Shown: positions 16,326-24,658 of the stretch, one piece after another
Layout: every line of letters starts with the position of its first letter
How positions within the stretch are numbered: position 1 is the first letter of the stretch
Assembly: GCA_028280945.1 (NCBI GenBank)
Contig: JANQKV010000042.1
Location: forward strand, 85,902 to 149,901
DNA length: 64,000 bases
Reading direction: 5' to 3'
Source of the DNA: Opitutaceae bacterium
GTDB lineage: Bacteria; Verrucomicrobiota; Verrucomicrobiia; Opitutales; Opitutaceae
Notes under the pieces: generated by a model
Told to the model about the DNA's origin: nothing
Seen by the model: only the letters and a program-made list of their open reading frames with translations
Database searches by the model: none
Position numbers and translations under genes: made by a program

Positions 16326-17549
16326 CTAGCGCCACCCGACGGGCTGGAGCCAGGCCTGCTTGGTTTGAAAATCGAAGGATGGGTTGGGGTGAGGCGAAGT
16401 CGCAGTGATAGTGACCCGCGCATAAAGCGCATCGACCGGAACGGAAAACCGAACGTGGCGATCCGACGAGAAGGCAAACACCTCGCCAATCCTGGCGGTC
16501 CCATCCACTTTGTCGTAGCCCCGGCGGGTGCCGATCAACTCACTGCGGAACCGGGTGTCACCGTCCGATTTGATGGAAAAATCGAGTATTCGCGTTTCCG
16601 GATCATATGAGAAGTGGTGCAACTCAACACCGGTAGACGCATAAAAGTCCCCGGCCCGCATGGCCGTGATCAGTGCTTCCGGGGTGAGTTCGGTGGCGGC
16701 GACCTGAATCCATCCCCGCCCCGGAGAAACGTTCCCGCCATGATAATGGTGGGAGTCATCAGTGGCCACGCCGAAGAGCGGATCGCTGTCCAGTTTCGTG
16801 AGGCGCAGGGTGTTGGCGATGTCCCAGATCACTTCGTTGCCGGGGCGGGTCTCGTCTCCGAGGTGATTGATCGACGGATGTCCGTTGTAGACCTCAAAAA
16901 AACGTTCCTCGGTCACGGTCGCCAAGTCCTCGGCGGTGATCGCCCATTGAAAGTTGGGATGATTGAGGTGCGTAAGGATGGGGCGCCCCGTGGTTTTTTC
17001 CTGTGCGATCACAGCCTGCAAAAGCTCCCGCATCACTTCCACGGCGGGCCGGGTTGTGTCATCTTTGGTTGGGACCAAGCGGGCCAGGTTCAAGGCATTG
17101 ATATGCACGGGCCCCGTGTTGGATTGATCGGAGATTTCCTGCGCCTCCAGAATGAGAAACTCGCCGGGGCTTTCGAATTGTGCCCGGACCTCGGCCAGCG
17201 TCTTGAGCACAACTCCAGTCTTTCCCCCGACGGTTTCCCATGTGATCCAATCCGGCCCAAACCGGGCGACACACTTCTCAATCGCACTCGGCCCGCTCCC
17301 CGTCTGGCGGGCGTGGATGGCACTTTCGGCCATCCATCGGCGATCACGCGCAAGGATGTCGTGATCGCTCACGGCGACGAAGTCATAGTCGTGGCGATGG
17401 TAGTAATCGACGACCATCTCCAGGAAATCATTGCCGTCACTCCAGAGCGAATGGGCGTGGGTGTTGCCTTTGTAGAAGGTCTGCTCCGCCGGCGCGCCAC
17501 TGATGGTCAGGATAAGCACCCAGATCAATATGCCAACGCGGATCATCAT
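16326..17549 (-). CDS. Secreted PHP-domain metal-dependent hydrolase
   Basis: The 407-residue protein has a signal peptide (about 1-21) and a PHP domain typical of metal-dependent phosphoesterases. The N-terminal ligands are in NTHAHSLWSDG (H31, H33, D38) and VAVSDHDIL (D62, H63, D64). Further candidates are E144 in LILEAQEIS, the HLNHPN motif in the middle, and DDSHHYHGG toward the C-terminus. Family members hydrolyse phosphomonoesters or phosphodiesters; secreted ones like this have no settled substrate. It is monocistronic between two gene-free stretches; the downstream side has no strong terminator. Confidence 0.82.
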   Translation of the reverse strand: MMIRVGILIWVLILTISGAPAEQTFYKGNTHAHSLWSDGNDFLEMVVDYYHRHDYDFVAVSDHDILARDRRWMAESAIHARQTGSGPSAIEKCVARFGPDWITWETVGGKTGVVLKTLAEVRAQFESPGEFLILEAQEISDQSNTGPVHINALNLARLVPTKDDTTRPAVEVMRELLQAVIAQEKTTGRPILTHLNHPNFQWAITAEDLATVTEERFFEVYNGHPSINHLGDETRPGNEVIWDIANTLRLTKLDSDPLFGVATDDSHHYHGGNVSPGRGWIQVAATELTPEALITAMRAGDFYASTGVELHHFSYDPETRILDFSIKSDGDTRFRSELIGTRRGYDKVDGTARIGEVFAFSSDRHVRFSVPVDALYARVTITATSPHPNPSFDFQTKQAWLQPVGWR

Positions 17550-17579
17550 CGGGGTTTGACTTATGGCACGTCGGTAATC

Positions 17580-17613
17580 TTCACACGTACAAAAGTGTGA
17601 AAGTCGTGCGACT
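17580..17613. other. Two adjacent short inverted repeats between the PHP and MFS genes
   Basis: ttcacac pairs with gtgtgaa (17580-17586 and 17595-17601), and agtcg pairs with cgact right next to it (17602-17606 and 17609-17613). They lie between the stop of the MFS gene and the start of the PHP gene, both on the minus strand. They could be a dimeric regulator operator for the PHP gene or a weak terminator; no T-run supports the latter. Confidence 0.35.
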
Positions 17614-17643
17614 GACTTTGTGCGTTACGAATCCCCGCTGGGC

Positions 17644-19074
17644 CTAAACCTTGCCCCGTCGCTCTTCCAATTGGGTGCGGATGTCGGCCATGCGTTTGGG
17701 GGTCAGCGGGAAACGCCACAGGCCGATCATCGCCACCAGCAGTCCGCCGATGGGCACGGCCATGAACCAAATGCGGATGCCGGTCAGCGCCCCGGGAGCT
17801 TGGTCCGCCCCGAGCGTGGCATCGAAACCGGTTGATTCCAGGGCAAACCCGGACATGCCGATGCCGAGGGCCAGGCCGAGTTTCATGATCCACGTGCCGC
17901 AGGCGGCGAACGCACCTTCTCGACGCTTGTGCGATCGCAGTTCGTCGTAATCAATCACGTCGGCACCGAGGGCGCTGTAGAGCATCCAGAAGCCACCGGC
18001 GATGAATGAGATCGAACCGGCGGCCAACAACTGCAGCCACTTGATCTCCGGGTTGTAGAGGAACCATGACGAGAGGAAGACGCCGATGCCGATCGACTGC
18101 ACCGCAAACATGGCTCCGCGCTTGCCAAAACGATGGGCCACTCGGTTGAAAAAGAACACGCCCAGCACTCCGATACCCATGTTGGCCAGGCCCATGGCAA
18201 AATTCCATTTGGAACCCAGCGCGACGTCACCTTCGCACACGTAGAACACGGTCAGGTAGTAGCCCAGCGAGCCAAGCATGCTGGTGCTGAGCCCATAGGC
18301 CAGGGCCATGGCGAGTTGGGCGCGGAAGGGCTGCACTTTCAGGCATTCCCAGATGGTTTCCATCAGGCTGGTGCGCTGCGTCTGCTTGACCACGAGGCGC
18401 TCGTAGTAGCGCTCCTTGACCACACAGAAGATGATTATGCCAACGACGATCATCAGCGCTCCCAACATCATCGTATAAACCCGGGCCCCCTTGAGAATGT
18501 CGGGCTCGCCGCTGCTGTCGTTGAAGATTTTCAACGTCATGAACGCCGCGGCAAAGAACATCCCGATCTCGGGCAGTTTTTGAATTGCGCCCTTGTAGGA
18601 GAACAGGCTGGTGCGCTCCTGATACGACGGGGTCAGCTCGTTGCCCAAGCTCTGGTAGGGCATGTTGAAACAACTCACGATGGTGATGAACACCCCCGAG
18701 GAAATGATCATATACCAGAAGTAGGCCTGCTCGGACCATCCGGGCTGAACCATAAACAGCATCGGCAGTCCCAGGCCGGCCAGGATCGATCCGACCAGGA
18801 TGAACGGCCGTCGTCGACCCCACCGCGAACGGGTGTTGTCGGAGACCCAGCCGAAAAACGGATCGGAGACGGCGTCGACCAGCCGGTTGATGAGCAGGGC
18901 GGTCGAGACGAGGGAAGGCGAGACGTGTAGGAAAATATTGAATACCGGCCACACCATGGTGGGGTAGAGCCAGTTGCCCCACATGTCGTTTACGGTGCCG
19001 AGACCGTAAGCGACCTTTTGTTTGGTGGGGATACGATCTTCCGGGGCGATGGGGGCGGCGTTGGGGGAAGCCAT
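17644..19074 (-). CDS. GPH-family sugar:cation symporter (MelB-like MFS)
   Basis: This 476-residue protein has twelve predicted membrane helices and follows the glycoside-pentoside-hexuronide symporter family from end to end. The start KVAYGLGTVNDMWGNWLYPT and the cytoplasmic loop DPFFGWVSDNTRSRWGRRRP are diagnostic of MelB-like carriers, which import sugars or glycosides with Na+ or H+. The substrate cannot be read from sequence; a PHP hydrolase lies downstream and a ribokinase unit upstream, so pentoside or glycoside use is plausible. It appears to be transcribed alone. Confidence 0.88.
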   Translation of the reverse strand: MASPNAAPIAPEDRIPTKQKVAYGLGTVNDMWGNWLYPTMVWPVFNIFLHVSPSLVSTALLINRLVDAVSDPFFGWVSDNTRSRWGRRRPFILVGSILAGLGLPMLFMVQPGWSEQAYFWYMIISSGVFITIVSCFNMPYQSLGNELTPSYQERTSLFSYKGAIQKLPEIGMFFAAAFMTLKIFNDSSGEPDILKGARVYTMMLGALMIVVGIIIFCVVKERYYERLVVKQTQRTSLMETIWECLKVQPFRAQLAMALAYGLSTSMLGSLGYYLTVFYVCEGDVALGSKWNFAMGLANMGIGVLGVFFFNRVAHRFGKRGAMFAVQSIGIGVFLSSWFLYNPEIKWLQLLAAGSISFIAGGFWMLYSALGADVIDYDELRSHKRREGAFAACGTWIMKLGLALGIGMSGFALESTGFDATLGADQAPGALTGIRIWFMAVPIGGLLVAMIGLWRFPLTPKRMADIRTQLEERRGKV

Positions 19075-19165
19075 GGTGGACAGAAGCGAAGCAGTGAGCC
19101 GGTCCCTTAGCGAGCCCGCCCCAGGCCAATCCCCGGATCGTTAAACGAAGCGGGAAGGACGCTAT

Positions 19166-19504
19166 CTAGTCGCTGCGATTTCCGGCCAGGTAGGTCTGCA
19201 CACAACCGATCACCGACAGTAGTGGAGCGAGGCCGAAGAACCAGATCCAGAGTCCGGCGAGCGGCGGGAAGACCAGGCAAATGAAACCAAGCCCGGCGAT
19301 GACTGCTCCCCAAATCACAAGATAGCGGCCCCCGATGCGGTTCCAGCGATCCCAGGTTTCGTCTGATTTCATGGCGGCAGCGAAGCGCACCCCGTAGAAG
19401 TTGTTGCGTTTCACTTTTCCGCGCAGCAAGGGCAGCCCGAGCGCGACAAACAGCACCCCACACAGGATGTTGCCGAATCCAAGCCAAAGATTGAGTCCGG
19501 CCAT
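19166..19504 (-). CDS. SdpI-like small membrane protein
   Basis: The 112-residue protein has three membrane helices and the SdpI-family segment KRNNFYGVRFAAAMKSDETW, then DRWNRIGGRYLV. SdpI of Bacillus subtilis is an immunity protein for the SdpC toxin and a signal sink, but most homologues, as here, lie away from any toxin gene and have no known job. It starts 3 bp after the stop of a 58-residue membrane protein gene and probably forms an operon with that gene and ribokinase. Confidence 0.8.
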   Translation of the reverse strand: MAGLNLWLGFGNILCGVLFVALGLPLLRGKVKRNNFYGVRFAAAMKSDETWDRWNRIGGRYLVIWGAVIAGLGFICLVFPPLAGLWIWFFGLAPLLSVIGCVQTYLAGNRSD

Positions 19505-19507
19505 GGA

Positions 19508-19684
19508 TTATTGCTCGTCGGTCGACTTCAGCTTCCGCCAATGCAGGCCGAAGGAGACCGCGACGTTAATGATGCCGAGGACCACCAGGGTGATGGCCGC
19601 ACCTTCTGCTCCCTGCCGGTGCAGAAAGATGCCCAGCACATTGCAAAGGAGCCCAAGAAGAAGAAAGAGCAGCCAGGATTGCAT
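19508..19684 (-). CDS. 58-residue two-helix membrane protein
   Basis: Starting ATG at 19684, this small gene begins MQSWLLFLLLGLLCNVLGIF and continues through a second hydrophobic helix (about 28-46) to a charged tail ending KSTDEQ. It begins 4 bp after the ribokinase stop and ends 3 bp before the SdpI-like gene, the spacing of an operon. I do not recognise the family. Confidence 0.65.
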   Translation of the reverse strand: MQSWLLFLLLGLLCNVLGIFLHRQGAEGAAITLVVLGIINVAVSFGLHWRKLKSTDEQ

Positions 19685-19688
19685 GGGA

Positions 19689-20642
19689 TCAGGAATGTTG
19701 CTTGAGGAATCGTTTCACGGCGGTGGCCTTGGGCATGGCGGGGGCGGTGCCTGGTTTGGTCACGGCGAGGGCCGCTACGGCGCAACCATGGTGGGCGGCG
19801 GCAGCGAGGTCGCCCTCATTTTCGAGCAGCCCCGCGGCGAATCCACCGACGAACGCATCGCCCGCCCCCGTGGTGTCGACAGCCTTCACTTTGAAGGCGG
19901 GCACCTCCAGGTAGCCGTCCGCTCGTGAAATAAAGCATCCCCGCTGCCCCAGGGTCACGATCACGACCGGCACACCAAAGGTGCCGCAGAGCTGATGCAG
20001 CTTGGGTGCGGGCAGCTTGAGCAGCGTTGTCTCAGTCAGTTTCTTTTTCCCTTCGGGCCGGAGTCGATTGATCAGCTCGACGAATTCCGTCTCGTTGGGA
20101 ATGAGGATGTCGACATGCTTGAGGATGGCAGGTTTGAAATCCGGTCGCATGGGCGCGGGATTGAGGATGGTGAGCGCTCCGCCCTCGCGCCCCAGCTTCA
20201 TCGCCGCGGCCGCGGCGGTTAGGTTGGCCTCGAGCTGGGTGATCACGATTTCAGCCTCGCGGATCGACTTCGCCGGCAGGTCGTTTTTTGACAGTCGTGC
20301 GTTGGCCGAAAGTGAGACGAGGATTTGGTTCTGCCCTTCGGCATTGACCAGAATGGCCGCCGAGCCGGTGGGGTGCCGTTCCTTGACCGCCCATTTTGCT
20401 CCGATGCCCTCGCTTTTGTAGAACGCCCTGGCGTCGCGCCCGAAAGCGTCGTTGCCGATGGCGCCCACGTAAAGGGTGGGGGCGCCGGCGCGACCGGCCG
20501 CGACGGCTTGATTTGAGCCTTTGCCCCCCGGGCCGGCCATCGACGTGGCCATGAGGGTTTCGCCGGGGCGGGGAAAGACATCACAGCTGAAGCAGAGGTC
20601 CTGCACGAAGCTGCCGACAACAACGACTTGGGAAGAAGGCAT
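19689..20642 (-). CDS. rbsK: Ribokinase (PfkB family)
   Basis: The 317-residue protein has the two PfkB signatures: GGKGSNQAVAAGRAG near residue 39 (sugar side) and DTTGAGDAFVGGFAAG near residue 255 (anion hole and catalytic Asp). It also has the NPAPMR and NETEF blocks of ribokinase. It phosphorylates ribose to ribose 5-phosphate in the cytoplasm; other PfkB sugar kinases are possible. An insertion (about 195-215, RPEGKKKLTETT) lengthens it slightly. Two tiny membrane-protein genes follow within a few bases. Confidence 0.88.
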   Translation of the reverse strand: MPSSQVVVVGSFVQDLCFSCDVFPRPGETLMATSMAGPGGKGSNQAVAAGRAGAPTLYVGAIGNDAFGRDARAFYKSEGIGAKWAVKERHPTGSAAILVNAEGQNQILVSLSANARLSKNDLPAKSIREAEIVITQLEANLTAAAAAMKLGREGGALTILNPAPMRPDFKPAILKHVDILIPNETEFVELINRLRPEGKKKLTETTLLKLPAPKLHQLCGTFGVPVVIVTLGQRGCFISRADGYLEVPAFKVKAVDTTGAGDAFVGGFAAGLLENEGDLAAAAHHGCAVAALAVTKPGTAPAMPKATAVKRFLKQHS

Positions 20643-20724
20643 GGAGAGAAACTAGATAAGAAGGCTGAAGTAAAAAGTCAGAAGTGAATGCCGGTATCCC
20701 GAGGGGGGAATCGATTTTGGGGGC

Positions 20725-21732
20725 TTAAGGAATGAGCAACAGTTTCCCCTGCACGTGCCGTGCCTCGAGTTCAGCGTGTGCCCGGGCGGCTTCCGCCAAG
20801 GGAAAACGCCCGGCGATGCGGGGGACTATCACCCCTTCTCTGATCCCACGGAACAGGTGATCGGCATGTCGTCGCCGTTGTTCCGCAGTTTCCGTATAGT
20901 GACTGGCCGCCGCCCAAATCAGCGAGAGCGATCCGCGACCACTCCCGGCCGTGATGCCCGAGAGTCGATTGACGTCAAATGGCGGCACGGGACCACTGGT
21001 TTGCCCATACAATACGACGGTTCCGCGCTTTCGGACGGCGGCGACACTGGTGTCGAACGTGGCTCGGCCAACTCCATCGTAGGCCACGTGCACCCCTTCG
21101 CCATCAGTGAGGATATCGATGCTTTCCCTCTCTTCGTCCTGGCCGTAGGTGAGCACGTGATCCGCCCCGCACGCGCGGGCGAATTGCGCTTTCGCTGGGG
21201 TTGAAACCATGCCGATAACCCGTGCTCCAAGCTGTTTGGCGATTTGCACCAGCATGCTGCCAACTCCGCCGGAGGCGGCGTGCACCAGCACCCATTCACC
21301 GGCGGCGAGGGGATAAACTTCGCGAGTGAACAACGCAGCCGTGGTGCCCTGCAGCAGCGATGCCGCTGCCATTTCACTGGAAATGTCATCCGGGATGCCC
21401 ACCAGCTGATCGGCGGAAACGACCAGGCGCTGGGAGTATATCCCGGGCATGCAGCCAAAGATCCCGACTCGATCACCCACCTTAAAATCCAACACTCCGG
21501 ATCCTGTTGCTTCAATCACGCCGACCGCCTCGATACCCGGCGTGAAGGGCGGATCCAACGGGTAATAGCCTCCCATCCGGTGTTGCACATCGACGAAGTT
21601 CACTCCGATGGCTTCGTTTCTCACCAGCACCTCTGTTTCTCCCGGATCGTCGAGTGTAACCGTGGCCATCTCCAGCTGACGCGGTCCACCGTGAGCTCGG
21701 ACAACAATGCGAGGGGTGGATTGGCTCATCAT
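20725..21732 (-). CDS. Zinc-independent quinone oxidoreductase (MDR superfamily)
   Basis: With the start at the first of two adjacent ATGs (21732) the product is 335 residues, close to the usual length. It reads like QOR: an N-terminal GroES-like domain with EAIGVNFVDVQHRMGGYYPL, the NADPH-binding Rossmann motif VHAASGGVGSMLVQIAKQLGA (about 145-165) and GTVVLYGQTSGPVPPFD. No zinc ligands are present. It reduces quinones or enals with NADPH. The same frame is open far upstream but runs antisense through the histidine kinase gene, so the extension is not real. Confidence 0.85.
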   Translation of the reverse strand: MMSQSTPRIVVRAHGGPRQLEMATVTLDDPGETEVLVRNEAIGVNFVDVQHRMGGYYPLDPPFTPGIEAVGVIEATGSGVLDFKVGDRVGIFGCMPGIYSQRLVVSADQLVGIPDDISSEMAAASLLQGTTAALFTREVYPLAAGEWVLVHAASGGVGSMLVQIAKQLGARVIGMVSTPAKAQFARACGADHVLTYGQDEERESIDILTDGEGVHVAYDGVGRATFDTSVAAVRKRGTVVLYGQTSGPVPPFDVNRLSGITAGSGRGSLSLIWAAASHYTETAEQRRRHADHLFRGIREGVIVPRIAGRFPLAEAARAHAELEARHVQGKLLLIP

Positions 21733-21891
21733 TCCCGACCTAAACGCCATCACCTCAGAATCACAACATCGTTGCCGAACCGGTGGTTTTGCTGGTGCAG
21801 GAGTTTGCTCGGTCGGCCCGGGATGGAGCCAGGGGAAGCGTTTGCCCGCTCGTCCCGCGTCAGTTGCCGTTTGTCCAAAGTTTGTCCGTTC

Positions 21892-21897
21892 GGAGGG
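21892..21897 (+). promoter_or_regulatory. Ribosome binding site for the LytS-type kinase gene
   Basis: GGAGGG lies 6 bp before GTG at 21904, which fixes the start of the kinase. An in-frame GTG at 21919 has no such site. Confidence 0.65.
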
Positions 21898-21903
21898 AAC
21901 TTG

Positions 21904-23124
21904 GTGTATGTTGGCAGCGTGAACGACTCTCAGCCCCCATTCCAGGACGCCACCGCCGAGGCCAAACGTCAGCGAGCGAAGGATCGTCTCTACGTGCTGT
22001 GCCAACTTCTCGGATGGGGAGCTTTCGTTTCCCTTCAGCTCGTCTTCGTTTTGCTGCTTCGGGACAGCAGCGAAGTGAGTTATTCCAGCATGGACATGGT
22101 CCACTTGGTGGCGATTGGTCTGCAAGGTTTGCTGGTTTCCCACTTTTCCCGCCCGTATGTACATCGATGGGGGCTGAAAAACATGGGTTGGAAACGGTTG
22201 GCGCCTCGCATCCTGGGCCTGGCGCTGGTCCTCTCCATCGTATGGACAATCATAAGCTACGGCTGGCACTACGGGATACTGCGGGAGACTTACCCCGATA
22301 AGCTGAACCCGTTTGTGCTCATGGGCATCAGCATTTTCAACGGGACACTCATCTACCTCACTTGGTTTGTAATCTACTTCGCCTACCATGTCTTTGACCG
22401 TTTCAATCGTTCCGAGCTTGAACGGCTGCGGCTGGCTGCGGTGGTCAAGGATGCCGAGCTGCGGGCTCTGAAATCCCAGGTCAATCCACACTTCATTTTC
22501 AACTCTCTCAACAGTGTCCGTGCCCTGATTGATGAGGATCCTCAGCGTGCCCGCAGCGCGGTCACCCAGCTCGCCAACATGCTGCGCTATTCGCTCCAGT
22601 CAGGCATGAAGGGAACCGTGTCCTTTGAGGACGAACTGGCGGTTGTGAACGACTACTTGGCGCTGGAGCAGGTGCGCCACGAGGAGCGCCTTCGTTTGAA
22701 GCTGAATATCTCGCCTTCAGCGCTGCACCGCATGATTCCTCCCATGCTGTTGCAGACCTTGGTCGAAAACGCTGTCAAATATGGGATTTCAACCCGGCCA
22801 GAAGGAGGTGAGATCGCGATTGATGCCACCATCGAAGAAAATGACTTGGTTATCGACGTGCGTAATCCTGGACACCTTAAGAACCGGCCTCAAAAAGATG
22901 CGGCGGAGGGGCGTTCCACTGGGGTGGGTCTGCGCAACGCGCTCGATCGCCTACATCTGTTGTGTGGGGGCACGGCCCGCATCTACTTGGTTCAATCCGG
23001 CCCCAACGAGGTGACGGCCACCGTGGTGATTCCGGAAGCTCGCATCACCGAGCCCCCGCCAACCTCACCCAGCTCCCGCTCCTTGCCCGCCCGCGGCAGC
23101 CTCAACCCTGCCGTTTCCCCATGA
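21904..23124 (+). CDS. LytS/NatK-type sensor histidine kinase
   Basis: The 406-residue protein (GTG start) has four to five membrane helices in the first ~165 residues and then a His_kinase domain of the LytS class. The phosphoacceptor His is in LKSQVNPHFIFNSLNSVRAL, followed by the ATPase motifs TLVENAVKYGI (N-box) and GVGLRNALDRL (G-box). It would sense a membrane-associated signal and phosphorylate the LytTR regulator encoded next, whose ATG overlaps this stop (ATGA). In Bacillus subtilis the NatK-NatR pair of this type controls natAB, and ABC genes of that type follow here. The tail ends in a Pro/Ser-rich stretch. Confidence 0.87.
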   Translation: MYVGSVNDSQPPFQDATAEAKRQRAKDRLYVLCQLLGWGAFVSLQLVFVLLLRDSSEVSYSSMDMVHLVAIGLQGLLVSHFSRPYVHRWGLKNMGWKRLAPRILGLALVLSIVWTIISYGWHYGILRETYPDKLNPFVLMGISIFNGTLIYLTWFVIYFAYHVFDRFNRSELERLRLAAVVKDAELRALKSQVNPHFIFNSLNSVRALIDEDPQRARSAVTQLANMLRYSLQSGMKGTVSFEDELAVVNDYLALEQVRHEERLRLKLNISPSALHRMIPPMLLQTLVENAVKYGISTRPEGGEIAIDATIEENDLVIDVRNPGHLKNRPQKDAAEGRSTGVGLRNALDRLHLLCGGTARIYLVQSGPNEVTATVVIPEARITEPPPTSPSSRSLPARGSLNPAVSP

Positions 23125-23840
23125 AAGCCCTGTTGATTGACGACGAACGCCTGGCACGCGGCGAGTTGCGCCGACTTCTCGCGGACCAAAAGCAAGTCGA
23201 GATTGTTGGTGAAGCCGGCAATGCCGATGAGGCGCGCCAGCAGCTCAAGAAGTTGAAGCCGGATTTGCTCTTCCTTGATGTGCAGATGCCGGGCGAGACC
23301 GGGCTGGATTTTTTGGAGACACTCGAGCCGCCCGCCCCGATGGTTATCTTCACCACCGCTTACGACGAGTTCGCGGTCAAAGCCTTTGAGCTCAACGCCC
23401 TCGATTACTTGCTCAAACCAGTCGACCCCGCGCGCCTGCAGGCGGCGTTGGATCGCCTCTCGGTGCGAGTTGGTCAACCCGCCCCCGAGACCCGGCCCGA
23501 GGTGCTGCACCCTGAGGACAAGGTTTTCGTGCGCGAGGGTGACAACTGCTGGTTTGTCGAGGTGAAGCGCATTCGCTTGCTGGAAAGCGAGGGCAACTAC
23601 ACTCGGGTGCATTTCGACGATGCCCAACCGCAGCTCTTTCGGTCACTCAACGCGATGGAAGCCCGCCTCGATCCCAAATACTTCTTTCGCGCCAATCGCC
23701 GCCAGATGATCAACCTCGAGTGGATCGAGAAGATCGAACCGTGGTTCAGTGGCGGTTTGCTGGTGGAGCTCAAGGGCGGTGCCAAAGTCGAGCTCAGCCG
23801 GCGCCAGGCCCAGGCCTTCCGCGAGCGCATGAGCCTCTGA
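23121..23840 (+). CDS. LytTR-type response regulator (NatR-like)
   Basis: In this 239-residue protein an N-terminal receiver domain (MKALLIDDERLARGELRRLL, phospho-Asp in LLFLDVQMPG, KPV at the end) is joined to a C-terminal LytTR DNA-binding domain (about 138-237). The latter shows VKRIRLLESEGNYTRVHF and FFRANRRQMINLEWI. It binds DNA as a dimer once phosphorylated by the coupled kinase. The start overlaps the kinase stop (ATGA) and an ABC ATPase gene follows 19 bp later. Confidence 0.9.
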   Translation: MKALLIDDERLARGELRRLLADQKQVEIVGEAGNADEARQQLKKLKPDLLFLDVQMPGETGLDFLETLEPPAPMVIFTTAYDEFAVKAFELNALDYLLKPVDPARLQAALDRLSVRVGQPAPETRPEVLHPEDKVFVREGDNCWFVEVKRIRLLESEGNYTRVHFDDAQPQLFRSLNAMEARLDPKYFFRANRRQMINLEWIEKIEPWFSGGLLVELKGGAKVELSRRQAQAFRERMSL

Positions 23841-23859
23841 CCCTCAACTCATTTCTCCC

Positions 23860-24639
23860 ATGATTGAAGCGATCAACCTTACCAAGACGTTCAAGGATAA
23901 GAAGCGTGGACTGGTGCGCGCCGTGAATGACGTCTCGTTCCGCTGCGAACCCGGCCAAATCTATGGCCTGCTCGGAGCCAACGGCGCAGGCAAGACCACC
24001 GCCCTGCGCATGCTGGCTACGCTCCTGAAACCGGTCAGTGGCACGGCCAAGGTCGCCGGCTTTGATGTGGTGTCCGAAAGTCAGGCTGTTCGCGCCGAGG
24101 TCGGCTTCTTGGCCGCCAGCACCGCGCTCTACGGCCGCCTGACCGCTCGCGAGATGGTTGCCTACTTCGGCCGCCTCAACGGCATGGATGACGCCGGCAT
24201 TAGATCCCGGATTCAACAGCTCGCCGACCAACTCGATATGCATGAATTCCTCGATCGGCGCACCGACAAGTTTTCCACGGGCATGAAGCAGAAGACCTCG
24301 ATCGCCCGCACGCTGGTGCACGATCCGGCGGTGATGATTTTCGACGAACCCACACTTGGCCTCGATGTGATGACTTCCCGGGCGATCGTGAAGTTTGTCC
24401 GCCAATGCCGCGACGAGGGGAAGACCGTGATCTATTCCTCCCATGTCATGAGCGAGATTGAAAAACTCTGCGATCGCATCGGCATCATCCACGACGGCGA
24501 GCTTGTCGCCGAAGGCACGCTCCCGAGCCTGCAGCAGCAATACGGCGAGACCGAGATGGAAGAGATTTTTGTGAAAGCCGTCGGTGGTGAAGCCGCCCTC
24601 GTCAAAGCGCTTGAGGAACAGGAATCCCTCGAGAAGTAA
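23860..24639 (+). CDS. natA: NatA-like ABC transporter ATP-binding protein
   Basis: This 259-residue ATPase has Walker [15 protein letters not shown] (about 43-51), the Q-loop region, the signature [16 protein letters not shown] (NatA-type variant of LSGGQ), Walker [18 protein letters not shown] and the switch HVMSEIEKL. NatA-NatB exports Na+ in B. subtilis; other members of this class export lipids or peptides. The downstream permease starts 19 bp later, and the two-component genes lie directly upstream. Confidence 0.85.
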   Translation: MIEAINLTKTFKDKKRGLVRAVNDVSFRCEPGQIYGLLGANGAGKTTALRMLATLLKPVSGTAKVAGFDVVSESQAVRAEVGFLAASTALYGRLTAREMVAYFGRLNGMDDAGIRSRIQQLADQLDMHEFLDRRTDKFSTGMKQKTSIARTLVHDPAVMIFDEPTLGLDVMTSRAIVKFVRQCRDEGKTVIYSSHVMSEIEKLCDRIGIIHDGELVAEGTLPSLQQQYGETEMEEIFVKAVGGEAALVKALEEQESLEK

Positions 24640-24658
24640 ACCTCCCCCTGAGACGACC

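Noticed and set aside
21244..21903. N-terminal extension of the histidine kinase by 220 codons
   Set aside because: It overlaps the quinone oxidoreductase gene on the other strand and has no domain; a GTG with a good ribosome binding site exists at 21904.
21733..22491. Long N-terminal extension of the quinone oxidoreductase
   Set aside because: It is antisense to the kinase; the family length is met by starting at 21732.
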